Assembly: GCA_963643985.1 (NCBI GenBank)
Contig: CAVINP010000052.1
Span: 1-12,901 of the forward strand
Reading direction: 5' to 3'
DNA: 12,901 nucleotides
From: SFTH01 sp963643985
GTDB taxonomy: Bacteria; Bacillota; Clostridia; Christensenellales; Aristaeellaceae
Part shown: in pieces, positions 1 through 9,800 of the stretch
How the letters are laid out: each line of letters opens with the position of its first letter
Position numbering within the stretch: the stretch's first letter is position 1
The notes under the pieces: model-generated
Databases searched by the model: none
What the model was told of the DNA's origin: nothing
Seen by the model: the letters and a program-made list of their open reading frames with translations, nothing else
Made by a program: the position numbers and the translations under genes

Positions 1-848
1 CCGTCAAGCGTGCTGCTGAGCTTCAGATTGCCGTCGAGATTTGCGGTGATGGTCGCATTGGTCAACTCGACTGCCTTATCGATCGTCATGCCGCCGTCCG
101 TGCTGTTTGCCGTGAGCGTACCGCCGTCAACCGTCAGGCTATCCTTGAGTGCGATGTCCTGCTTGGCTGTGAGCTTTGTCGCGGCATCGGTCAACGCAAC
201 CGCCTTGTCGATCGTCATGCCGCCGTCGCTGCTCGTCACCGTCAGGCTACTGTCGTTCACCGTCAGTGTATCGCCGAGTTCGATGCTCTCCTTTGCCTTC
301 AGTTCGGTCGTGGACTCCTTGCGCAGTGCGACCGCCTTGTCGATCGTCATGCCGCCGTCCGTGCTGTTCGCCGTGAGCGTGCCGCCGTCAACCGTCAGGC
401 TGTCCTTGAGTGCGATGTCCTGCTTGGCGGTGAGCTTCGTCGTGGCATCGGTCAGTGCGACTGCCTTGTCGATCGTCATGCCGCCGTCGCTGCTCGTTGC
501 CGTCAGATCGCTGTCGGCAACCGTCAGGCTGTCCTTCAGATGAATGTCGTCTTTGGCGTTCAGCACTGCCGTTGCCGCTTCCGTTGCACCGCTTGCATCC
601 GCCCTTGCGTTCAGCTTGGCTGCGCCGTTCACCGTCATGCCGCCATCGCTGCTCGTCGCCGTCAGGCTGCCGCCGTTCATCGTCAGGCTGCCCAGTGTGA
701 TGTCGTTCTTGGCACTCATGATGACGGTTTCCGTGATGTCGCTCGCTCCCGTGACCGAGATGCCGCCCTGCTTGGAGGTCAGCGTCAGGGTTTCATCGTC
801 CGCTTCGCCCTTTTCGTTCCTGGGTTCGCCGTCCTTCATCGTCAGGCT
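1..848 (-). repeat. Tandem array of 43-53-residue SLTV...SSDGGMTIDKA repeats
   Basis: Six complete units begin at SLT or TLT codons starting at 848, 689, 530, 401, 269 and 140. A seventh starts at 11 and leaves the window. Unit lengths are 53, 53, 43, 44, 43 and 43 residues. The consensus is SLTVxxxxLTATSSDGGMTI then DKAVALTDA, TKLTAKQDIALKD. The first two units are divergent and carry insertions (for example EPRNEKGEADD). The last four are close copies, so homogenisation increases towards the left edge. Each unit probably forms two beta-helix coils. The array may continue beyond the window. Confidence 0.88.
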
Positions 849-3800
849 GCCCAGCACCATATCCTTATCGGAGGTGAAGTTCGCCTTGCAGTCGTCCAGA
901 TCGACCTCGGTGATGGTGATCTTGCCGCCCGCATCGATTTGCGCCGCAGTGTCGCCGAAGCCGTCCTTTTCTTCCGAAATGTAGGCTTTCAGCAGTTTGC
1001 CCGACACGTCGCCGCCGGCATCCATATCCAATGTCGCACCGTTGGTCAGGAAGATGCTGTCAAAGTCGACATTGCCGCTGGCGCTGTAGGTCAGTGTGCC
1101 GTCGTCAATGAGCGTGGATACAATCGATCCGTCGCCGACGATATCGATGTAGGTATCGGAACTCAGCACCTGCTCTGCGCCCAGGCGGTTGCCGAAGGTC
1201 AGCGCCGCCGTCGCGCCGTCGGTGTAGGGGGTGACGGTGAGCGGGGTGTCCTCGCTGCCCAGCATGGAATCATCGGCAAATATCTTCGCCACATCCGAGG
1301 TGATGCCGCAGCCGACCTGTGCGAGCGTGCTGTTCAGGCCTTCGAGGCGGATGTTCACGTTCCTGCCCGCAACCGAGCCCAGTTTGTAGGTATTGCCTCC
1401 CTCATAGTTGCCGTCCTTGACAACGGCGCCGTTGGTGCGCACGTGCTGCCGGGTGTTGGGCTTGCCGACGCTGGTGACCGAGCCGTCCGAGCCGAGCACG
1501 AGGTTTTCGGTGCCCTCGCCGGAGCGGATCCAGTATTTGAGTACGCCCGCGTCGTCCGTGTAGATGGAGAGCAGATTCCTGCCGCCGCCGGAGACGGTCG
1601 TCACGGTGACCGCGCTCTTGGCGCCCAGTGCCGTGTACTGCGCGGCATCGGTGATCTCCTGCCCGTTGGCCGAGGCATTTTCCCACTTGTTGTTGCCCGT
1701 CAGGTAGTAGTACTTGCCGGTCAGGTCCTTGGCCACGTTGTTGGTCAGGCGCTCCAGGTGTACCTCTGCGCCGTCCTCGAGCAGCACCGCGTCAAAGCCG
1801 TTTTCCAGCAATGTCTGGAAGTAGCTCGACTCAAAGCCCGTGCCGTAGTAGTCCGCGCGATAGCTGTCTTTTTCGCCGGTGACAAAGTGCACCATGGGCA
1901 AACCGTAATAGTTCCAGACATACACGCTGTCCGAGATTTGATAGCCCTTGCCGCCCGCGTGCAGGCTGTGCGGGTTGGGTACGCTCACCTGCTGCAGTTT
2001 CATCGCAAGGTCGGCCGTCTCGCAGGCCAAGGAGATGGTCGGCGTCATGCTGCTGCCCTTGACCGTCGATGACGGCTGCATGGTCGTCGCGTCGAACTCC
2101 GCGCCGTCGTCGGTGTAGATCTGCACCTCTTCCTCGTCATCGAGCGTGCTGAAGCGCACGTTGTAGATCGTCTCGCCCTGGCCGTTGAGTTCCGGTTCGT
2201 CGGTGAAGTAGGTGATGCCGTCATCCCCCGTCGCTTCCTTCATGGACTGGGTGACATCCAGCGAGACCTTCTTGTCGGTCGCTTCATTCCGGGCGGCGAG
2301 GTATTCGAACGAATCGATCTGATAAGTGGTCAGCGTAATGGAGTAGGTATTGGCTTCGGGGAACCACTCCTCATAATCCTCGTACCATACAAACTGATAG
2401 TACTTCCGGGTCTCTTCGCTCTTGGATATCTTGTAATTGAATCGGACTTCATAGATGGCATCATCCGTTACGTCGATACCGTCCAGAGCCTCCTTGTTCG
2501 TCTTGCCGTCCTTGTTCACGGTATCCGCGACGATCCGGTAACTGCCGTTTGTTTCCGTCAGCGCCACGGCCGCCCAGTAGGACTGGGTTGAAGAACTGTT
2601 ATTTACGATCCACCAGCACTCTCGTGTGCCGCTGTAGACCAGCTGCACTTTCGACATGCCGAAGACATCATCGATATAGAGCAAAGGTTCGTCCGTGTTC
2701 TTTTTAACCGTGCCGCTCTGGTAGGAGGGCAGGCTCGTATCGGTGAGGCCCACCACTCCGAGATTCGAGAGATACTGCTCGTCGACTTCCGTTCCGGTGT
2801 AGGTTTCCTCAAAGCTGGCCACATCGTCCAGGGTGTCCTTGGTGGCCTCGTAGACTGCAAGCGTGTCGGCATTCTCGTCGATCACCAGGTAGTACAGCTG
2901 CTCGGCTGCCATGGCGTTCTTCCAGTTGTCGGCGCTTGCGGTCGGATCGAGCCCTGCAAGCCAGTAGTAGCTCTTGTTGCCGACCTTCCTGATGAGCGTC
3001 AGACCCGTGGCCGCGGTTTCGACCACGTCGTAGTGTTCGATGTCGTCATCGGCTTTGCTCAGTGTCTGCTTTTCGTACATCAGCCTGAAGCGCCCGTCAT
3101 CGACCATCTGCTTGAACCAGCTTGCGGAGATACCGCTCAGGCTGACTTCCATGTTCGTGCCGGCCTTGATGGTCATGATGCCGGTGGTCACGTCCAGCGT
3201 CACGCCGTCCGCCAGCTTCACCGTGGAACCGCTGAAGCTGTAGTCCGTAAGGGACATGTAAATCGTGCTTTCGCCGACGACTTCGCTGACGCTGAGCACC
3301 TTGCCGCTCGCATTGGTGATGATCTGCGTGCCGGTGGGCAGCTCGTAGGTCCTGTTGCCGTCCGGATCGGTGCTCTTGAGGTAGGCAGCCATTGCACCGC
3401 TGTTGATCATGTACGTCTTTTCGAGCGCAATCGTGGTGCTCAGATAGTCGAGCGTGCCCGGAACGGGCAGCGTCACGATGCCCGAGCCTGCGAGCTGATA
3501 GAGCGTGACGGCTTCGGCCATGGACAGGTCCGTAAGTTCTGCGCCGTGGGCGTTTTTGACGTACAGCGTGCGGGTCTCGCCGGAATGCTTCGTGCTGCAG
3601 TCATCCAGCGTTGCGACCTGCTCGATGCCCGAGGGCGTGAGCCGCGCGTAGATCTTGCCGGTGGCCGTGATATCAACCGTGCCGCCGAAGATGTAGGCTG
3701 CGAAGCGTGCCTTCGTAGTCTCGCTCATGTCGCCGATGTCCTTGGCGTTTATGACCGTCAGGTTCCCGGCAAAGATCGGGGCGATCGTCGGCGATTTGGT

Positions 3801-6800
3801 CGAATCCGCGCAGAGCCTGCCCGTGGCCAGATTGAGTTCGGGAGCATAGAGGCTGCCGTTTGTCTCGCCGGTCCAGCTGATGGTCACGTCGCTGTTGGGT
3901 GCGGAGATCAGGCCATTGATGCTCACATCGCCGCTGCCCCTGCCCGTAATGGTCACGGGCGGCTGCGTGTAGTCGCAGGGCGTGATGTCGGCCGTGCTGC
4001 AGGAACTGCCGTCCAGGTAAATCTCAGGTTCGTTGTAGCTCAGGTTCTCGAGCGTGATGCCGCCGATCTCCATATTCAGGTTCGTGCGGTTGGTGATGCG
4101 CACCTCCTGCAGGAACTTCTGATCGTATACGGTGTTGCCGAAGCTGCTCACGTCGCAGATGTTGAGCTTGCCGTTCAGGTTGTTGCTCAGCGGCTGAATG
4201 GTGATGCCGTCGCCCACCGTGATATAGCCGCTGATGTTCTCCTCGGGGATACCCACGGCGCGGACCTCTGTCTTGCCGTTGCGCTTGGAAACGTCGATCA
4301 CGATGCCCGCCACGCCGTCGCCGATGTGGAAGACGGCAGCGGAATCAATGGTGGTCTTGCTGTTTTCGGAAACGCTGTCGAAGGTGTGCCACTTCTGGAC
4401 CTTCTTGCCGGCGATGCCCGTGCGCTTGCCGTGCGGGTACAGATCCATCTCGCCGTTGAAGTCCTCGCGCTGTATGCTCACGTCCGCGCCGATCAGGTCC
4501 GCATTGCTGCCGATGGTGATCGTCGTGCGGCTGTCACCGCGCAGCTCGGATCTGACCTTCGCCTCGCCGACGCCCTGCGCGAAGGAGTAGGCTTCGTTCT
4601 CGATGTTGTACTTGCTGCCGTCGCTGCTGCGCGATACGCGTGCATCCGAGACCACGTCGAGGGAGTCATAGCCGATGATGCGTGCGTTGTTGATGCTGAC
4701 ATCGTTGACAAGGTCGATGCCCTGCTTGGACACCGCCCAGACATCTACGCCCAGGCCCTTGGCGCGGGAATAGCTGTCGCTCATCGTGCGGAACTTGCCG
4801 AGCTTGGATCGAATGTCCACGTAGCGGCCGATGATCTGCGCCGTGCCCGAGCCGCTCTCGCCGATCCTGACGTTGCTCGTCAGGCCTATATGCTGCTCTG
4901 CGAGTGCATCCGGTCTGTTGCCGACGCCCTTGTTGTAGACGTAGGCGTAGGCGTAGGCTTCCTTGCCGAGCTGCGCGTTCGAGCGGATGGAGAGCTTGCC
5001 GAAGGTGTTGCGGATCAGTGCGCCGCGACAGACCTCCACCGTCACCGTGCCTTCCACCGTCGCCTTGCTCTCGACGTCGCCCAGGGAGACGAAGCCGGTG
5101 TTGTCGATCTTGGCATAGGTGGTGATGTCGTCCGCCTCGCCCGCATTGGCCTCGATCAGCACTTCGCCGTAGTCCGCCTCGAGCGTGGCCGCCCTGATGG
5201 TGATGCCGACGCTGCGGTTGATCGTGTTCTGCGCGTGGAGCTTGCCCTCGTTGGTGAAGCCGCCCTTGGAGTTGGCCTGCGTCTTTGCAAACATGACGGC
5301 ATCGGCGTGGGTCTTGAGCGTGAGGTTGTTCACCGCGAAGACGTTGGCACCGTCCTTGACCTCGATGCTGTTGATGACATCGATGGTGTTGCTGCCGAAC
5401 ATCTTGGTGGTGTTCATGCCGAGACTGACGGCCTTGGACTCGATCTGCGATGTCGCATCGGTATTATCCTGCGTGGTGATGGTGATATCCTCTGCCTTCA
5501 CCGTGCTGTTCCTGCCGACGCCGGCATAGGTATTGTAGTAGCTGTCGGTCGGGATGCAGGAATCTTCAATCTTGGACAGGGAGAAGCTGTTCTTCTTTTT
5601 GAGTTCGGCCACGGCATAACCCGCGTTCCCGGCAGAGACCGTGAGCGTGCCCGCGGCGCTGATGTCTGCGCTGTCGCCGACGGCGGCTGAGACGCTCTGG
5701 CGCTTGCTCTTGCTGCCGATGCCCGCCTTGATTGCGGATACGGAGCCGGACACCGCGGAAATATCACCGGGGGCCTCGCCCGTGGCCTTGGACGTTGCGT
5801 TGCCCTTGGCCTCGATGTTCAGGTTGCCCGAGATGATCGCCGCCGTCTTTTCAAAGACTGCGCTGATGTCCTCGGAGGTGTTGGCGGTGGCCTTCAGGTT
5901 GCCGATGGACGCTACGGAGACTTCGAAGGCCGTGAGCGTCTCGGCCAGAGACGATGCGCCCTTGCTCTCTGCCGATATATTCAGGTTCCCGGCGGTGATC
6001 CTGCCGCCGCTCGTGCCGGTCACCTGAGCCTTGACGGTCGCGTCGGTGTCGGATATGGCCTCGTTGGTGGAGGCGCCGACCAGCGTGACCTCAACGCCCG
6101 CCGCGGAGCTGCCCGTGGTGGCATGGGCCGACGAGGAGGTCAGCGTGCTGTCGACATCGATGTCTCCATTGACACTGATCGTGCCGGAGTTGTCGATCTG
6201 CGCCGTCTGGGTGGCATTGGTGGAAGCGCTCGTGCGGTTGTAGGCAACGTTGACGCCGCTGACCGTAAACCTGGCGGACTTGGCGTTGGCGGCGGAGGTG
6301 AGCTTGCCTTCGGCCTTGATCTGCAGCAGGTTTGCGGCCGTCAGGCTGCCGTTGCCCGAAAGCTTGGCCAGCGCGTTCACGCCCGTCTTGCTCTCGGCCT
6401 CGTTGTAGTCCGCACTGCCAAGGCTCACGTCCGTGCTCAGTGCGCCCGCCGGGGCAACGGTCGCCTCGGAAGCTGCACTGTAGTTGGTATTGACGTAGAT
6501 GTTGTCGGCCTTGATGTTGCCGCCTGTGGTGTCGATGCTGCCTTCAAATATGCCCGCGGCATCGGCTTCGACCATGATCAGCGTCACATCCGCGAGGGAA
6601 ACGGAAGTGCCCGTGGGAACGCCGGCCACTGCCGTGCTGCCGGCATCGACACTGACTTTCACGTTGCCCGTCACATCGGTGGACGCGCCCTTCAGATAGG
6701 CCTTGACCGTGGCATTGGCTTTGGCAGCAGACTTGGAAACCTTGCCGCCGAAGATGCTCAGGCTCGTGCCGCTGTTGCTGCCCGCCGTGGCTTTGGCGGC

Positions 6801-9800
6801 AGTCAGATTATACTGTTTGTTGAAGTTCGAGCTTACCGTCAGGCTGCGGCCCGTAACGGTGGCATCCTTGACGTAGGCACTCTGCACGGCATCGACCGTG
6901 GCCTCTGCCATATTGACGGCAACCGTGGCCCCGTCGATGCTCACCTTCGTGCCGTCCAGCCGTGCTTCGGCCGTTGCGATGCCCGTGTTGGTCACCGTGA
7001 CCGCGCCGTCGACCGTACCGTTGCCGGTGATGGCGGCATCGGACTTTGTAGAGGCGTTGGCCTTGGCCAGATTGGTCTTGCCGCTGACCTTGCTGATGCC
7101 GATCTGCGGCGCGCCGCCCGTAGCCTTGGCATCCGTGGTATAGGCATTGAGCACATTGACGGTATCGGCCTGCACCGTGCCTTCCCCGTCGGAGGCGGTA
7201 AGCTCGGCCCTGAACGTGCCGCCGGCCGTGGCCGTAACCAGCGTTATCGCCGCCGCCTTGCCCGCTGCGGAAAGGAACTTGCCCGCCACCTTGGCATTTG
7301 CATAGGACTTGGCCTCGTTGCGCACATCCAGCTTGTCCGTGATTGTGCTCACGCTGCTGTTGAAGATGGCTTCGGACTTGGCGCTGATCGTGGCATCGAC
7401 GGTGTTGACCGCGCCGGAATATGCGCTGACATTTGTGCCGTTGTTGCCGCCGATGCTTGCCGTTGCGCCCTTCTTCTTCTTTTCGTAGTCGCTCTCTTTT
7501 TCGCCATCGGCCTGATCTTCGTAATCGTTCATGTAGGCCAGCACATGCACATTGCCCGCATACACGCTCTTGCCGTTCACGCCCGCCTTCTGCGTGGCGC
7601 TGACGATGGCATCCACATCGCTGACGGCAATGTCAACCACACTTGCGGCCAACTCTGCGTCGCTGACGGATGCATCGGCCGTAGCCGTCGTATCGGAGGT
7701 AATGTTCAGATCATTATCGCCAAGGCTCAGCGTGCCCTCGCCGTAGACCAGCGCCTGCACATCGGCGGCCGCATCGGCCCTGGCCACATTCGTCTTGGCG
7801 CTGATGCCGCTGATGCTGACGTCGGGCTGCCGGGTGGTCGCGTCGGCATCGACCGTCACATGCGCACTGACATCCGCGCCGCCTGCGGTCAAATCGCCCG
7901 CGCCGATATTGGCACTGAAACTGCCCTTGGCCTCGGCCCTGATGACATTGGCAACTGCGGTGAAGAGCGAGCCGCTCACGACGGGGCTGCCCACGCCGGC
8001 ATTGGCCACGGAGGTGCCCTCGGTGGTCACGCTGAGCTTGCCTGTGATGTTGCCGTCTGCGGCAAACTCGCTGCCGACCTTTGCCGTGATCTCGGCCAGC
8101 GCCGTGTTGGAGAGAACCTGTGTCTGATTGAGGCTCAGATAGGCCGTGTTCTTGGAGCCGCCCGCGGTGTTGCCCACGCGCGCCTCTGCGCGGTGCGCAC
8201 TGTCCTTATTAAATGCAGATCTCAGGGTGACGCTGTCTGCATTGATCGTCGTGCCGATGGCAGTGACGTTCTGTTCGCCGCCGACGTCCGCTACGGTTAC
8301 ATTGACCGTCAGTTTGGTAACGCCTGCATCCACGCTTGCGATCGGGAAGTGTGCCTTTGCATCTGCCGTGCCGTCGGCCGTCACGTTCAGACTGCCGGCG
8401 ATGTCCGTCGTGCCCTTGCCTGTCAGGCCTATGGCGGACTTGACGCCCGTGCGGGCCACGGCGACGTTGGTCGTGATGTCCAGGCCGCTCAGGCTCACGC
8501 CGATGCCGCCGCCGGATACCGTGCCGTCGGCGGTAGCCTTCGCGCTGTAGTTGCTGCTGATATTGACTGTTTTGCCCGTGATATGGGCATCGTTTGCCTC
8601 GGCATCGAAGCCGCCGTTGGCACGTGCCACCAGCACGTTGACGCCGATGCCGACCATGCTTGCCTTGGCCGCAGCCGCCTGCGTGGTCGCGTGCGCCACG
8701 GATTTGCCTGTGGACTTGAGGGTCAGCGTATCGACATTCTGAATCGTCGCGCCGTCAATCCTTGCCGCGCCGCGCCCGTCGGAGAGTGCGATGGCGACAT
8801 TGGCCTTCGCGGCGGCCAGGGAGAGCGAGGCAGAACCCATGTCGCCGAGCTTCGCGCTCGCCGTCTCTTCACGCTTGCTGTTGAGTTCGGAAGTGACGCT
8901 GACATCGGGAGAAATCACGGTCACGCCGCTGATACGGGCGATCTGTTCGGTTGATAGTTTGGCCACGATCACGTTCGCGCCGATGCTTGCGGTCTCGGCG
9001 GTGAGCACGGGGGCCTTGGTCTCGGCCTCGGCGTAGGACGTGCCGTTCGCATCGACATTTACGCTCTCTGCCTTCAGCGTGCCCGCACCGCAGATGCCCG
9101 CATCAATCGTTGCACCCGCCACGGCGGTGGCCACGTTGAACTTCACGGCCGTGCCGCCCACGGCGATGCCGCCCGCAGAGGGCGTGACATCTGCCACGGC
9201 GCGGGTGAGTGCATCCGTGTTCACGTTGATCTGCCCGGCTTTGATTGTGCCGCTTTCAAGGATATTCAGTTTGGCTTCAAACCTGCTCTGACCGAAGGCC
9301 AGACCCATCATGGCTGCAGCGGTAATGCCGCTCTTGGCGCCGCAGTTCGTGATCTCGGCCAGCGTGCCCGCATTGCCCAGGGAACGGACGGTGACGTTAC
9401 CGTCGATGATCACATCTTTGCCGCCCACGCTTGCGGTGGAGGCGGATCTGCCGTAGGCCACGGCGACGTTGGCCGCCACGGTGACCGCGCCGCTCGTGCC
9501 GGTGGTCAGCCTTGCGACCGCATTGTCCTTTTCTGCGTCTCTGTCGGTCTCGTTGAAGTGCGATTCGGCGGCGACGCTGCCTGCCCTGACCGTGTCGGAA
9601 CAGGCGCTCGCTTCCTGATTGCTCCGAAGCAGTGCGATTGCAAACGATGCACCCACGCTTACACTGCCGCCCAGCGTTAGACCAATGACCTCGGAGTTTG
9701 CGTTGGCCGTACCGTAGGCGAGCACGTTCAGTGCGCCGCCCGTCGTATCGATCGTGCCGCTGCCGGTGATGCGTGCCAGATTTTGAGAGGCGTTGTCCGC

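Larger units (their letters stand above)
4245..5600 (-). other. Irregular beta-rich region with RGDS motif
   Basis: Residues 2434-2885. It begins KKKNSFSLSKIEDSC and contains less regular strands with more charged and aromatic residues than the blocks to the right, for example GVGRNSTVKAEDITITT, ATLEADYGEVLIEANAG and IGRYVDIRSKLGKFRTM. The first Trp of the window is in GVDVWAVSKQG (codon at 4739-4737), and RGDS lies at residues 2787-2790. Strand-turn periodicity persists (NNLTLKTHADAVMFAKT, GKLSIRSNAQLGKEA), so a degenerate beta-helix is likely. No enzyme motif was recognised. Confidence 0.5.
5820..8567 (-). repeat. Superrepeat of about 114 residues made of two alternating modules
   Basis: One module type reads roughly GxGTxxxxGxLNVTAxGTAxAxA and alternates with a second reading roughly xDATVTGxSLTVSSNFNKxxxA. 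Equivalent residues of the second type start at 8567, 8231, 7871, 7550, 7160, 6842, 6500, 6161 and 5822. The spacings are 112, 120, 107, 130, 106, 114, 113 and 113 residues. The 130-residue step follows the copy whose turn holds the Lys-rich insertion, which accounts for the extra length. Registers were aligned by eye. Confidence 0.6.

Noticed and set aside
60..490. Regularly spaced near-identical blocks that could suggest a CRISPR array
   Set aside because: Spacing is 129-132 bases, the intervening sequence is itself repeated, and everything is in one coding frame, so these are protein repeats.
10..543. 177-codon plus-strand frame with a repeated Ser/Val/Leu-rich pattern resembling a membrane protein
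   Set aside because: Its repeats mirror the 43-residue minus-strand array exactly. The minus-strand differences between copies fall at third codon positions and are silent, which shows that strand is the one under coding selection.
1402..1686. Short alternative minus-strand frames (also near 2603-2872, 3473-3676, 4493-4744, 11147-11464, 12401-12682)
   Set aside because: They lie in other frames inside the continuous long frame, have Arg/Ser/Pro-rich products typical of out-of-frame reading of GC-rich genes, and carry no domain.
540..2072. 510-codon open frame on the plus strand
   Set aside because: Shadow frame overlapping the tandem repeat array and the aromatic module. It ends where the gene uses a TCA serine codon.
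3033..5690. 885-codon open frame on the plus strand
   Set aside because: Same codon-register shadow. The minus strand here shows coherent beta-strand modules and the RGDS/aromatic transitions, whereas the plus-strand product is an Arg/His/Ala/Val/Asp mixture without structure.
6123..8954. 943-codon open frame on the plus strand
   Set aside because: Exact codon-register antisense of the minus-strand gene. Its composition is simply the complement of Ala/Gly/Val/Asp/Asn codons, it has no recognisable domain, and it is explained by the scarcity of TTA, CTA and TCA codons in the real gene.
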